Counted from the first letter of the stretch, positions 7,561 to 17,202 are shown. The stretch: DNA of 64,000 bases from Microcoleus sp. AS-A8 (GCA_039962225.1 JAMPKV010000017.1:49785-113784); one strand, 5' to 3'. The notes: generated by a model not told the origin, from the letters alone. Program-made: numbers and translations.

Positions 7561-8760
7561 CTAGCGACTCTTGGAGACAAGTAAATTCTGTAAAAAGACT
7601 TGTCCTGCGTGATCGAGGTCATCTTTTAAATAGAAAGTTAAGCTACGAACTCGGATGTCTCCTACCCATTCATCTAAAGGATGAGCCAAATTTTCAGGGT
7701 AAACCAAAATCGCTTCCTGGCAATTTTTAGACACAGCATAGGCTACCACTTGAGCAATGTCATCGGCTGCGGGTTGAGTGGGGGTTTTGTATTTTGTGTC
7801 CAGAATGTAGCGTGCTGTTCCAGTTGAGATATCGTACACCACTAAGTCAGTCTTAAAATACACGGTTTTGCTGATATTGACTTGTTCCTGAAATTTGAGC
7901 AATAAGTGTCGTGGTAAGTATTCCTTAAGCCATTCGGCAACAAAAAGTTCGTAAAGACGAGCCATGTCAACTAAAAAGGGTAGCATTGTGTATGCTCCCC
8001 TTTCATGACTCGCTCCACTGCTTTCTAAAAAGAATCGACAAAGCGCGTGTAAAGGTCGATAATCTTCGTTCAGGCGGTTATAGATTCGTCCAATACAATC
8101 TTCCGGAGAGATAGGCTGAAGCGTAACAAAACCTTGTAGAGTGTGATAGGCTTGTCGCACTATTGGTGATACTCGTTCCGAACATAAACCGCTGCGACCA
8201 ATGATAAAAAGAGTCCAAGCGAGAATCTGATTTTCCTCAATATCGCCGCTATATTCTTCGTACTGGCAGTTAAGTTTAACATCCCAAGGCTTTTGAATAG
8301 CTTGCCGAATATTCATCCTGCCTCGAACATACGCTAGCTTACCCGTTTTCGGGACATAGGCGCGGTAAAATCCCTTACGTCCGCGCTCAAGAATGCGACG
8401 GGCTAAGAGATGAGCTAATCGGCTGTAGAAGTCTTCTAGGGATTGGCAATCAACTAATCCTTCAAGAAAACGAAAACTTTTCTTTTTCAGTTGGTAGGCA
8501 TACTCCAACATCCCGAAGAGATTTTTTAGCTGAACTTTGGGAAGTAGCGTAAGGTGGAATTCTGGAGTTAAGGGAATATGACCAACCCATCCCTGAGATG
8601 TGAGTTTCCACTTTCTGCCATTCTGAAAGGATGGAGATTCTACCTTGACCTGATTTCTATAGTTACGCCACAAGGCTTCTTCAATTGCTGGTGGAATTTC
8701 TTCCCGTTCAAGCTTTATAGGGATATATTCAGTTAGCTGAATAATTCGTGCCGCACTCAT
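7561..8760 (-). CDS. mcrC: McrC-type 5-methylcytosine restriction subunit
   Basis: 399 residues from ATG 8760. The central region (residues ~60-220) matches the McrC family, with the F-x-x-R-L-A-H-L-L-A-R-R stretch and L-A-Y-V-R-G-R-M-N. The C terminus carries a PD-(D/E)xK nuclease core: D in FKTDLVVYD (~300), then Y-I-L-D-T-K-Y-K (~320), then D-D-I-A-Q-V-V-A-Y. McrC supplies the cleavage subunit that works with the McrB motor on modified DNA (type IV restriction). Its ATG overlaps the stop of the upstream motor gene by 4 bp (ATGA), so the pair is co-translated. Confidence 0.92.
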   Translation of the reverse strand: MSAARIIQLTEYIPIKLEREEIPPAIEEALWRNYRNQVKVESPSFQNGRKWKLTSQGWVGHIPLTPEFHLTLLPKVQLKNLFGMLEYAYQLKKKSFRFLEGLVDCQSLEDFYSRLAHLLARRILERGRKGFYRAYVPKTGKLAYVRGRMNIRQAIQKPWDVKLNCQYEEYSGDIEENQILAWTLFIIGRSGLCSERVSPIVRQAYHTLQGFVTLQPISPEDCIGRIYNRLNEDYRPLHALCRFFLESSGASHERGAYTMLPFLVDMARLYELFVAEWLKEYLPRHLLLKFQEQVNISKTVYFKTDLVVYDISTGTARYILDTKYKTPTQPAADDIAQVVAYAVSKNCQEAILVYPENLAHPLDEWVGDIRVRSLTFYLKDDLDHAGQVFLQNLLVSKSR

Positions 8761-10253
8761 AGATCAAGCTGCGGTTTGATTTTGCCCCAGCGAAACTCGT
8801 CTACTTTGTCCAATTGATCATAAAAGTATTCTTCCAGATACGGCTCAATCTCCATTTGCCAGATGTCTTCAATTTCTTCAGCCAGATTTTCTGTTAAAAA
8901 ATAGGAGATGCCAACTTCGTAGTGTTTGTCTGCGATCGCCTTATTCAACCGCTTCAGCGTCTCAATCAATCCATCCACTGGAAAACCAGTATTCCTTTGG
9001 TGATACCGTCGCAGCACATTATAATTGGGACGAAGTTCGATGAAGGCAAACCGACGGCGTAAGGCATGATCGACTAGGGCAATAGAGCGATCAGCTGTAT
9101 TCATTGTGCCGATGATGCGAACATTTTCCGGGATGCCAAATGGTTTGCTACTTCCAGCTAGAGGTATTTTTTTATCGCGGTATTCCAACAAATACATTAA
9201 CTCTCCAAACACCTGAGCTAGGTTTGCGCGGTTGATTTCATCAATAATCAGAACACACAAACCTTCACAAAACTCTGCTTTTTTACAGAATTCTAGAAAG
9301 CGACCTGAAACTATTTGGTAATCAAGCCGTCCATCTAGCCTAGCTTGTGGACGAATGCCCTGAATAAAATCTTCGTAAGCATAGGCTGGATGAAATTGCA
9401 CTAGTTCCATAAAACCATCACTGCCGCCGATTATCTGTTTTGCGAGTTTGTCAGCAATGTATGTTTTGCCTGTTCCTGGTGATCCATGTATAATTGCTTG
9501 TCCTTTGCGTTCAATAGCACTTACCCAGTCTTCTAGCTCTGCTTCCTCAAAGCCAGTATCATCAGCACATTCAAACAAACTGTATTCTGGGTTTAGGCTG
9601 AACTCCTCAACCATTGATTGCGGTTCAGGTGGCAGTTTGAGCTTTCTAATTACTTTATGAGAACATATAGTGGTAAGCCACTCAAATGCCAATGAATTTT
9701 CTGCCGTGGCTTTGTTCATGATTTCTTGGTCAGTTTTGTAGGAGTAACTCTCTTCCTGACCTTCATCACAGTCCACAGGATCTGTGTACGTTTCACCAAT
9801 TCGATAAAGGGAAACAAAAAGTTTTGACTCACTGCCAAAATCGTCTAGCAGCGCCACTGTAACATGAGAACGATATTTTTTAGCTAAAAACTTTAGCCCA
9901 ATTTCGTATCTATTTTCATTGTCACTGAGGTTCCAATTAGGATCGCCAGCAATTAGTTGTCCAACTTGAAATGGGTGGATTTGCAGTTTTTTCGCCCACG
10001 GAAAGTAATCCGGTTCGATGTATTTTCCCCAAGCAATCCTAGAAAATCCGAGGTATAAATCAATAAGAGCAAAGAAACGAATTATGACGTGGCAGTATTC
10101 AGTCTTAGTAGAGTAGGTAGTAAGTCCGGCTTTAATTAAGCTCTCCCAAGCTTGTTTTGCCCATTCTACCTCTCGTTGATCGCCCCATACATCAAAAGCA
10201 AGTTGAGCTGTGTACTCTACTTTACTCCATGTGAGAGTTCTTGTATTGCTCAT
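8757..10253 (-). CDS. mcrB: McrB-type AAA+ GTPase restriction motor
   Basis: 498 residues from ATG 10253, with AAGGA 11 nt upstream. The AAA+ motor occupies residues ~230-490: Walker A G-S-P-G-T-G-K-T (~257), Walker B V-L-I-I-D-E-I-N-R-A (~335) and the McrB-signature G-T-M-N-T-A-D-R-S-I, followed by D-H-A-L-R-R-R-F. McrB translocates DNA and activates McrC. The N-terminal ~220 residues do not resemble the E. coli McrB methylcytosine-binding domain as far as I can tell. They are probably the module that sets target specificity, possibly a different modified base. This is inferred from family organisation. Confidence 0.92.
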   Translation of the reverse strand: MSNTRTLTWSKVEYTAQLAFDVWGDQREVEWAKQAWESLIKAGLTTYSTKTEYCHVIIRFFALIDLYLGFSRIAWGKYIEPDYFPWAKKLQIHPFQVGQLIAGDPNWNLSDNENRYEIGLKFLAKKYRSHVTVALLDDFGSESKLFVSLYRIGETYTDPVDCDEGQEESYSYKTDQEIMNKATAENSLAFEWLTTICSHKVIRKLKLPPEPQSMVEEFSLNPEYSLFECADDTGFEEAELEDWVSAIERKGQAIIHGSPGTGKTYIADKLAKQIIGGSDGFMELVQFHPAYAYEDFIQGIRPQARLDGRLDYQIVSGRFLEFCKKAEFCEGLCVLIIDEINRANLAQVFGELMYLLEYRDKKIPLAGSSKPFGIPENVRIIGTMNTADRSIALVDHALRRRFAFIELRPNYNVLRRYHQRNTGFPVDGLIETLKRLNKAIADKHYEVGISYFLTENLAEEIEDIWQMEIEPYLEEYFYDQLDKVDEFRWGKIKPQLDL

Positions 10254-10557
10254 ATTACCTATATCCTTTACACAGCTAACTCGATTACTGACTCACTGGT
10301 ATTGAAGCGTGATCGCACTCCTCACTCCCAACCCTAAACTCCATCTGGCTCTTTCCGTAGCGTAGCCAATGTCAGCACTAGCAGCAAAGGTGCGATCGCC
10401 CCTTAGGCAGTAACTCCCGCCAATGACTCCCTCTGCCCAAATTGCAAGTGCGATCGCGCTTTTCGCCTTAGGTTGGATTGACACTATTAACTGGACTTAA
10501 TCATAAACAGCGATCGCTCGCTATAATGCCTCAGTATCTTCTCCTGATACTCCTCAA
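10254..10557. other. Intergenic region, HIP1-rich, with coaD leader
   Basis: No convincing gene. A 63-codon leftward frame here is made largely of HIP1-containing repeat sequence and lacks a ribosome site. Several GCGATCGC-type octamers are present. TATAAT at 10522-10527 is a plausible -10 for coaD, without a clear -35. A 6-bp hairpin with arms AGTATC/GATACT (10533-10551) sits just before the coaD start. Confidence 0.5.
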
Positions 10558-11112
10558 GTGATTGCAATCTACCCAGGCAGTTTCGATCCCATCACCTTAG
10601 GGCACCTCGACATTATCGAACGTGGCTCAAGGGTCTTTGACCATGTGATTGTCGCCGTGCTACGCAATCCCGATAAATCGCCCTTATTTACGGTACAAGA
10701 GCGAATTGAGCAAATACGCCGATGTACCCCACATCTGTCCAACGTTGAAGTAGACAGCTTTAACGGTTTGACCGTGGAATATGCGAGACTGAAGAATGCT
10801 AAAGTGCTACTGCGCGGGCTACGAGCCGTTTCAGATTTTGAGAAAGAACTCCAGATGGCTCATACTAACCAAACCCTCTGGGATGAGATTGAAACCGTTT
10901 TTCTCGCTACCTCGAACGAGTACAGTTTCTTAAGTAGTAGCGTAGTTAAGGAGATTGCCAAATTTGGCGGCTCCGTCGATCATCTTGTTCCTCAGCAGGT
11001 TGCGCTAGATATTTGCCGATGTTACACCGAGACCCATCCCGGAGCGACCCCCCCGACCGAGACGAATCCAACAACTCAGGTGAACCACCGTCCAATGGAT
11101 CGAGAGGTGTAG
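10558..11112 (+). CDS. coaD: Phosphopantetheine adenylyltransferase
   Basis: 184 residues from GTG 10558. The enzyme transfers AMP from ATP to 4'-phosphopantetheine, the penultimate step of coenzyme A synthesis in the cytoplasm. Visible signatures are [12 protein letters not shown] (residues ~5-16, nucleotide-binding with the HxGH-like His), [11 protein letters not shown] and the [12 protein letters not shown] segment. The core ends near residue 160. A proline/threonine-rich tail follows that overlaps the next gene in another frame, so the tail length reflects the overlap rather than the family's usual end. Confidence 0.96.
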   Translation: MIAIYPGSFDPITLGHLDIIERGSRVFDHVIVAVLRNPDKSPLFTVQERIEQIRRCTPHLSNVEVDSFNGLTVEYARLKNAKVLLRGLRAVSDFEKELQMAHTNQTLWDEIETVFLATSNEYSFLSSSVVKEIAKFGGSVDHLVPQQVALDICRCYTETHPGATPPTETNPTTQVNHRPMDREV

Positions 11113-11729
11113 ATATCCAGCAGGAACTCAACCGCATGGAAGAGATCCTAATCGTCGATAGCTGGCACATCCCCTTAACCAAACGCACGGTGGTGGATGA
11201 AGAACTGATGTTGGCTCAACTCGATTTAGTCCGGGAAAATCTACCAAAAGCGTTTGAAGACGCGGAAAAAATCGTCCGCCAACGGGAGGAAATTCTCCTG
11301 CAAGCCGAAGAATATGCCCAAGAAATTATGGAAGCCGCCGAACGACGGGCTGACCAGATTTTGGATGAAATGGGCATTATCCAGCAGGCAGAAATGGAAG
11401 CCAACCAAATCCGCAAACGCGTGCAGCAAGAGTGTGAAGCCATCCAAGAGCAAACCTTAGCTGAAATTGAGCGGATGCGCCTGCAAGCACAACAAGAATT
11501 AGAGCAGATGCGCCTGATGGCACTCACCGAGTGTGAGGATATTCAAAATGGTGCTGATGACTACGCCGACGCTGTTCTCACCAGTATCGAGCAGCAACTA
11601 ACCGAAATGCTCCGGGTAATTCGCAATGGACGTCACCAGTTGCAAGGAGAACCGCCTCCCGATTATCCACTTGAAATAGACCCCCCAACGTCTGGCTCAC
11701 GACCCTCATCGCCTCCACCTAAGCAATGA
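11019..11729 (+). CDS. Coiled-coil protein, DivIVA/F0F1-b-like, next to coaD
   Basis: 236 residues from ATG 11019; a TTG two codons upstream is less likely. Its first 94 bases overlap the coaD 3' end in another frame. Residues 1-35 are polar and disordered. [16 protein letters not shown] follows, then a long charged coiled coil (residues ~65-200) rich in E, Q, A and R with repeating E-x-x-x-Q/R heptads. The proline-rich tail is disordered. Similar proteins beside coaD in cyanobacteria are annotated as DivIVA-like or ATP-synthase-b-like; neither function is shown. A structural or cell-division role is an inference. Confidence 0.78.
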   Translation: MLHRDPSRSDPPDRDESNNSGEPPSNGSRGVDIQQELNRMEEILIVDSWHIPLTKRTVVDEELMLAQLDLVRENLPKAFEDAEKIVRQREEILLQAEEYAQEIMEAAERRADQILDEMGIIQQAEMEANQIRKRVQQECEAIQEQTLAEIERMRLQAQQELEQMRLMALTECEDIQNGADDYADAVLTSIEQQLTEMLRVIRNGRHQLQGEPPPDYPLEIDPPTSGSRPSSPPPKQ

Positions 11730-11770
11730 GGAGGAGAGAGGGAGAGGGGGGGAGAGGGAGAGGGGGGGAT
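11728..11770. repeat. Purine-rich low-complexity tract
   Basis: Runs of GAGAGGG and GGGGGGAGAG are repeated in near-tandem on the plus strand directly after the coiled-coil gene's stop. This looks like slippage-prone simple sequence, similar to the heptamer repeats elsewhere in the window. Confidence 0.6.
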
Positions 11771-11897
11771 TGTCTACTCATATCGCGCAATGGAGTGCAA
11801 AACTTCTCCCATCCTATTAAAAGATCCGGCCTCATCCTCACTCAAGCTCCGATCCCACCACGCCAGTTCTTACACTAAATAAAAAGGAGCTGATCAA

Positions 11898-13241
11898 ATG
11901 ATGACCTACGATTACGATTTGTTTGTGATTGGTGCGGGTTCGGGAGGAATCGCTACGGCGAGACGGGCGGCACAATATGGGGCAAAAGTAGGGATTGCGG
12001 AATTTAGCCAATTAGGGGGCACCTGTGTGAATCGTGGCTGCATCCCTAAAAAATTGATGGTCTACGCCTCTCACTTCCCTCACCAGTTTGAGGATGCACA
12101 AGGCTATGGTTGGAGTGCCGTACACAGTACCCTCGACTGGCCTAAAATGATTTCTGCCGTTAATCAGGAAGTTGAACGCCTCAATGGGGTCTATCAGCGA
12201 ATGATTGACAATGCGGGGGTGGATCTAATTAATGGTTATGCGAAGTTCCTCGATCCCCATACCTTAGAAATCAATGACCGCAAGATTACAGCCGATAAAA
12301 TTTTAATTGCGGTTGGGGGAGAGCCTTATAAGCCTGATATTCCAGGCATTGAACATGCAATTGTTTCTGATGCCATGTTCCACCTCAAGGAGCAACCCAA
12401 GCACATCGCCATTATTGGCACTGGCTATATCGGCGTGGAATTTGCTTGTATTATGAACGGTCTGGGTTCTAAGGTAACTCTGCTCGATCGCAACGATCTA
12501 ATTTTACGAGGCTTTGATGATGATCTGCGTTCAGGCATTCAAGAGGGAATGCAACAGCACGGGATTGAGATTCTTAACCACTCTCAAGCCGCCTCTATTG
12601 AAAAAACTCCAGAAGGTCTTAAACTGGCGATCGCGAATAGCAACCTGACAGTAACCGCAGATGTGATTCTTTCTGCGACCGGTCGCAAGCCCAATTTGCC
12701 AAATATGGGTCTAGAGAATGCTGGGGTGGAAGTTAAAAAGGATGCCATTGCAGTCGATGAGTATAGTCGCACCAACCAGCCGCATATTTATGCCGTCGGG
12801 GATTGCACCAACCGCATAAATCTAACCCCAGTTGCGATTAATGAAGGTCGTGCCTTTGCCGATACCGTATTTGGCGGTCAACCTCGGACAATGGCTTACG
12901 ATAACATCCCTTCCGCCATTTTTTCCACCCCTGAGGGGGCGACAGTCGGTTTAACAGAAGCTCAAGCCAGGAAAAATTGGGGTGAAGCGGTGAAGTGCTA
13001 TCGCGCTGCCTTTAGACCCATGTACCATACTCTCAGTGGTCGGGCGGAGAAGACAATGGTGAAATTAGTCGTCGAGGAGGACACTCAGAAAGTCTTGGGC
13101 GCTCACATGGTGGGCGAACATGCCGCAGAAATCATACAAGGAATTGCCATCGCCCTCAAGATGGGAGCCACGAAACAAGACTTTGACGCTACTGTTGGTA
13201 TCCATCCTTCCACAGCGGAAGAGTTCGTTACCCTACGCTAA
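11898..13241 (+). CDS. gor: Glutathione reductase
   Basis: 447 residues. It reduces glutathione disulfide with NADPH and FAD in the cytoplasm. FAD site G-A-G-S-G-G at residues ~12-17; redox-active disulfide C43/C48 within G-G-T-C-V-N-R-G-C-I-P-K-K; NAD(P)-binding G-T-G-Y-I-G-V-E (~175); second FAD motif I-Y-A-V-G-D (~297); C-terminal I-H-P-S-T-A-E-E supplies the active-site His and Glu of the partner subunit. AAAGGAGC lies 9 nt upstream of ATG 11898; a second ATG follows immediately. It is transcribed alone, with a converging gene downstream. Confidence 0.95.
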   Translation: MMTYDYDLFVIGAGSGGIATARRAAQYGAKVGIAEFSQLGGTCVNRGCIPKKLMVYASHFPHQFEDAQGYGWSAVHSTLDWPKMISAVNQEVERLNGVYQRMIDNAGVDLINGYAKFLDPHTLEINDRKITADKILIAVGGEPYKPDIPGIEHAIVSDAMFHLKEQPKHIAIIGTGYIGVEFACIMNGLGSKVTLLDRNDLILRGFDDDLRSGIQEGMQQHGIEILNHSQAASIEKTPEGLKLAIANSNLTVTADVILSATGRKPNLPNMGLENAGVEVKKDAIAVDEYSRTNQPHIYAVGDCTNRINLTPVAINEGRAFADTVFGGQPRTMAYDNIPSAIFSTPEGATVGLTEAQARKNWGEAVKCYRAAFRPMYHTLSGRAEKTMVKLVVEEDTQKVLGAHMVGEHAAEIIQGIAIALKMGATKQDFDATVGIHPSTAEEFVTLR

Positions 13242-13265
13242 CGGAAGGATATAAGTGTAAAGGAT

Positions 13266-13300
13266 GAAGGATGAAGTGTCGTGTAACAATTTCATCCTTC
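13266..13300. terminator. Bidirectional hairpin between convergent genes
   Basis: A 10-base stem (GAAGGATGAA with its exact complement) around a 15-base loop. It is located between the ends of gor (plus) and the mannosyltransferase gene (minus). No long T-run follows on the plus strand (TCCTTCTTAG). Confidence 0.55.
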
Positions 13301-13425
13301 CTTCTTAGCCTTGTGATCTCCTTTCAATTTGCATCGGAATTCTGCAAAAACCTCGGCGTCCCCTGAAGCGCTCTGGAGCGTTAAAAAAATATGATTCCAA
13401 TGCAAACAAATTCGATATGACTTGC

Positions 13426-14610
13426 TTATGCCACCCAACGCCACCAGGCAAAACGAATGGCAAAGCCGACCAGCATCGTACCAAACAAGCCCATCGTCGC
13501 GAATCCCCAACGTGGGTGACGAGAAAGCAACAGACCTAACGCCAGAGATGCCGTCACCATACCATAAACGTATCGGTTGACAGATAAGACTGCGCCAGAG
13601 TTGATAATCAGCAAGAAAGAGAAAAACCCATAGGCAGTGGCAACTCGCGTCATCTGATGGCGCATGTGCCAAAACAGATAAGCACTACCAAAGACCATAA
13701 ACAACTTCGTGAATTCTTTGACAGCCCCCCATCGCCAGTGGAAAAGATTCACAATCATACTCCACCAACCCTGCCAGTTGATTCCAGACGCCGTACCCCA
13801 TGCCTTCTGCACATGGACAAAGGTCAAAGGATGACCAAAACGAATCCAACAAAACAGCATGAACAGCAACAGCCCTCCACTGGTAGCCAGACCAACCAAG
13901 TAAGCAATTGGGGGTCTTTTCTCTCTCCACGCTACAAAAAGAAAGGTCGGTATCAGCACCACTCCAGTGACTCGTGTTCCTGTCGTTAGTGCCCCCCACA
14001 GCGCGGCTCTGGCATACTGGTGCTTTTCAAACGCTCTCAAAGCGGCTGTGCTGAATAACAAAAATAGCCCTTCTGAGTAGATGACTGTCCCGAATAAAGA
14101 GAAGGGACACCAAGCCATCACTGCCGTTGCCCACTTAGCCGCACTATCCCCGTGACACTCCTCTACCCAACGGTATAGAAGAATCATGGCACCCAGAAGC
14201 GCTAAATTGTTCACCAGTAGACCCGCTATCTCAAATGAGAAACCGAGACTCATGACTGCTCGAACGACTAAAGGAAAGACGGGAAAAAAAGCAATATTAT
14301 GCATTTTTCCATCATCCACATAGTTATAGCCTTGAGTGACAATTTGTTTGAACCAAGCCCCATCCCAATGGGCGAACAGTTCCAAGCTCGTGGTAGGAAC
14401 AAAACCGGGGACGAAATCTAGGGGAAATGGTGTAGGATGTTCCGCAGGAGTAGCGGCATAATGAGGAGCGATTAGCTGCATTGCAATGATAATCAACAGC
14501 CGACTCAGCAGCCACATTACAAATACAAACCGCAATCCCTGAAGTGATTTTTGTGATAAATTTCTTCCCAATCTAGCTGGTCTAATCAGTAATTTTAGGC
14601 TACTAGACAC
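13426..14610 (-). CDS. PIG-V-like mannosyltransferase, multi-pass membrane protein
   Basis: 394 residues if translation begins at GTG 14610, which has AGGAG 7 nt upstream; a TTG 11 codons earlier lacks such a site. About ten hydrophobic segments are visible. The lumenal-type motif H-W-D-G-A-W-F-K-Q-I (residues ~80) and F-F-P-V-F-P-L-V-V-R-A (~107) are characteristic of the PIG-V (GT76-like) family, in which the W-D pair is catalytic. PIG-V enzymes in eukaryotes add mannose to GPI anchors. In bacteria the acceptor is unknown, probably a lipid-linked or cell-wall glycan. No glycan operon surrounds it. Confidence 0.8.
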   Translation of the reverse strand: MSSSLKLLIRPARLGRNLSQKSLQGLRFVFVMWLLSRLLIIIAMQLIAPHYAATPAEHPTPFPLDFVPGFVPTTSLELFAHWDGAWFKQIVTQGYNYVDDGKMHNIAFFPVFPLVVRAVMSLGFSFEIAGLLVNNLALLGAMILLYRWVEECHGDSAAKWATAVMAWCPFSLFGTVIYSEGLFLLFSTAALRAFEKHQYARAALWGALTTGTRVTGVVLIPTFLFVAWREKRPPIAYLVGLATSGGLLLFMLFCWIRFGHPLTFVHVQKAWGTASGINWQGWWSMIVNLFHWRWGAVKEFTKLFMVFGSAYLFWHMRHQMTRVATAYGFFSFLLIINSGAVLSVNRYVYGMVTASLALGLLLSRHPRWGFATMGLFGTMLVGFAIRFAWWRWVA

Positions 14611-14972
14611 AAGAGTACTCCTGTTAAAAACAGCATTAACCAAAGGACATTTTATAGTTAGTTAAACAGTAAACTTTTCCAAATGCAAATATTGGGTAAA
14701 TGGTAATGCTAGATATTGTAAACCTGTTAAGCTGTTGCCGAATTAATATAGAGCCTACCCAAAAATGGGTAGCCATCCCAGATGAGTATCACGAGTAAAG
14801 AATAAGTCTTCTTAATAAAGATTTCCTGAAATCACATCGAACATCATCTCTCAATAGACTTAACTATGTCCCTTTCAATGGGTACAAGTCTTTGAGATAT
14901 TATTTAATATATATTAAATAATTACTTTTGTTCAAGAAAATTCAATTTTAGTCGAAATTTTAGGTCGGGTCA
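14611..14972. other. AT-rich intergenic region with 24-bp palindrome
   Basis: No gene is seen in about 360 bases. The most notable element is a perfect palindrome at 14899-14922 (arm ATTATTTAATAT), lying 3' of the leftward SLH gene. It may be a terminator-like or protein-binding structure. A/T content is clearly higher than in the flanking genes. Confidence 0.5.
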
Positions 14973-14974
14973 TC

Positions 14975-16975
14975 TTATGTGATTGAGATAACAACGCCTG
15001 CACTTTCATTAGCAAGGATATCCACCGCACACAAGGCATAAGTTCCCGGATCTATAGTAACAGTGGTGGTGGCAGCGTCAATGATTCCCACCAGCTTCCA
15101 GCCATCCGCATTCTGTTTATAGAGCGAAAAAGAACGAATATTTCCAGAACTGGGAGCTTTCCAGGTTAGGTTGCCATCTTTCACCCTTACATCATCAGGA
15201 ATAGTCGGTGCTACAGTACCCAGCCACGGCATATTGGGAACCAATGCCAATTCGGGATAGAGCGAGGTTTGGAATCGCTCAAAAACCCCTAAGCGATTTT
15301 GAGTCAATGGCTTCATACTATAAAAAATATTTCCCAAAGCCAGTTTTGAGGCGAGATTCCGCGTAATTGCTACCTGTCTTTCATACTCAGAAATCGGCCA
15401 GTCTTTGCCATCCAGCTTACTGAGGTTATTACCGGGATAAATTTGGCGACCTTTAGGATTATTATCAACCCACCATTGCAGCAAAGCCGAGTAACTTTGC
15501 TCTGGGGGGTCAATCCGCCAGTAGAGTTGAGGGGACATATAATCGACCCAACCCTCTTCTAGCCACTTCTTCGGGTCAGCATAAATCGCTTCATACTGAT
15601 CTAATCCTTTAATCTGAGGTGGTTGTCCAGGGCGATTAATGCCGAAGGGACTAATGCCAAATTTAACGTGACGTTTTGTGGCTTGGATTCCTGAGGATAG
15701 GCGCTCCATCATGCGATTTACATTATCTCGCCGCCAGTCTGCGAGCGCCAGTTTACCGCCTGCTGTTTGATAAGCGCTATAGGTTTTGTCATCTGGGAAT
15801 TTCACTCCAGATACGGGATAGGGATAGAAATAATCATCCAGGTGAACCCCATCGATATCATAGCGGCGGACTACATCGAGAATGACGTTGTACGTCCAAT
15901 CTTGAACAACTTTCGCTCCTGGGTCCATCCACACATTCGTATCGTATTGGTAAACATATTCTGGATGGCTAATGGTGATATGAGGGCGAACATTGGGGGA
16001 ACGTTGGGAAGAGGTTCCAGCACGGTAGGGATTGAACCAGGCATGAAGTTCAATATTACGCTTATGAGCTTCGGCGATCGCCAATTCTAAGGGGTCATAA
16101 AAGGGTTCCGGTGCTTTGCCCTGAGTCCCTGTTAGCCATTCACTCCAAGGTTCTAATTGAGATGAATATAAAGCATCTCCTGTGGGTCGTACCTGTAAGA
16201 CTATCGCATTGAACTTTAGGGCTTGTATCCGATCAAGAATCTGGATGAGTTCAGTTTTTTGTTGTTCGACGGGGAGTCCACGTTGAGAAGGCCAATCGAT
16301 ATTCCATGCTGTTGTTACCCAAACCGCTCTAAACTCCCGTTTATGACTCACTGAAACTGTTTTTGGGCGAACAAGAACAATATATTCAGAAGTAATGGCA
16401 GGCACCTTTTCCAAATACACCAAGGCTTGGTAAATAAACGCTGCCACATCTGCACGATTCGCCGCCTCAAGGGGTCTGAGTTGCTTCAAATTTGGATAAT
16501 TCACGACCAGGTTTGCCCCTGTAGCCGCTCTAATTTTATCGGTGGCATAGGCGGGGATTTGAGCTGCATCTTGATAGCGTTCTGGCAGTGAAACTTTGAG
16601 CGCGAATGTACTATTGGCAGGAATATCTAAGCCCGTGGCGAGAGAGAGTAATACTTCTAATCGGGAAATACTGGCTTCGGGGCGGAATCGATTACCCGGA
16701 TACCCGGAGATGAATCCAGCTTCATACGCTTTTTGAATGGCTGGGGCTGCCCAGAACTTGGCTGGAACATCGACAAAAGGAACGTAGGGGCGCTTCTTGG
16801 GTTGGGTAAAGGCTTTCTGTAAGATAGCAGCAAACTCAGCTCGATTCATCGCTTGATTAGGACGAAACGTGCCATCCGGAAACCCGCTAATTATGCCCTT
16901 ATGGGCTAAACCTTCAATAAATAAACGTGCCCAGTGATTTTGAATATCAGAGAAGCGAGTGGGTGAGGCGACCAT
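14975..16975 (-). CDS. SLH-domain protein with GHL10 glycoside-hydrolase-like domain
   Basis: 666 residues from ATG 16975 (TTG 16981 also possible). Residues ~5-190 hold three S-layer homology repeats (F-S-D-I-Q-N-H-W-A, F-V-D-V-P-A-K-F-W-A, each with G-[IF]-I-S-G-[FY]-P), which anchor proteins to cell-wall polymers. Residues ~215-560 match the GHL10/DUF187 (YngK) family: F-R-A-V-W-V-T-T-A-W, then V-L-Q-V-R-P-T-G-D-A, H-A-W-F-N-P-Y-R-A and D-G-V-H-L-D-D-Y-F-Y-P. The end is beta-rich (FN3-like). No signal peptide is visible, which is unexpected for an SLH protein. In-frame stops upstream exclude a longer start. Confidence 0.88.
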   Translation of the reverse strand: MVASPTRFSDIQNHWARLFIEGLAHKGIISGFPDGTFRPNQAMNRAEFAAILQKAFTQPKKRPYVPFVDVPAKFWAAPAIQKAYEAGFISGYPGNRFRPEASISRLEVLLSLATGLDIPANSTFALKVSLPERYQDAAQIPAYATDKIRAATGANLVVNYPNLKQLRPLEAANRADVAAFIYQALVYLEKVPAITSEYIVLVRPKTVSVSHKREFRAVWVTTAWNIDWPSQRGLPVEQQKTELIQILDRIQALKFNAIVLQVRPTGDALYSSQLEPWSEWLTGTQGKAPEPFYDPLELAIAEAHKRNIELHAWFNPYRAGTSSQRSPNVRPHITISHPEYVYQYDTNVWMDPGAKVVQDWTYNVILDVVRRYDIDGVHLDDYFYPYPVSGVKFPDDKTYSAYQTAGGKLALADWRRDNVNRMMERLSSGIQATKRHVKFGISPFGINRPGQPPQIKGLDQYEAIYADPKKWLEEGWVDYMSPQLYWRIDPPEQSYSALLQWWVDNNPKGRQIYPGNNLSKLDGKDWPISEYERQVAITRNLASKLALGNIFYSMKPLTQNRLGVFERFQTSLYPELALVPNMPWLGTVAPTIPDDVRVKDGNLTWKAPSSGNIRSFSLYKQNADGWKLVGIIDAATTTVTIDPGTYALCAVDILANESAGVVISIT

Positions 16976-17202
16976 ATTCAAGTGGAGGTAGTTCCCTTTC
17001 GTTGGGTCGATTTTAGCATCACACTAGCGATCGCGCCTCTGGCGGGTATGCACTCGACGCTGTAGTGGATAGTGGTTAGACTCACACAGGAGAATAGGAT
17101 AGGGTCAATTTTTAATTATGCGATCACCGATCTATTTTGAATGTAATGAGTTGAGCTTGCGATCGCATTTTTCCTCGATTCATTGGAGCGAGTTACTCTG
17201 TT

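Noticed and set aside
10293..10484. 63-codon minus-strand frame
   Set aside because: Built from HIP1-rich repeats, with no ribosome site and no recognisable homology.
13292..13672. 126-codon frame overlapping the mannosyltransferase
   Set aside because: Shadow frame of a membrane protein gene; it has no start signal and would put charged residues in place of membrane segments.
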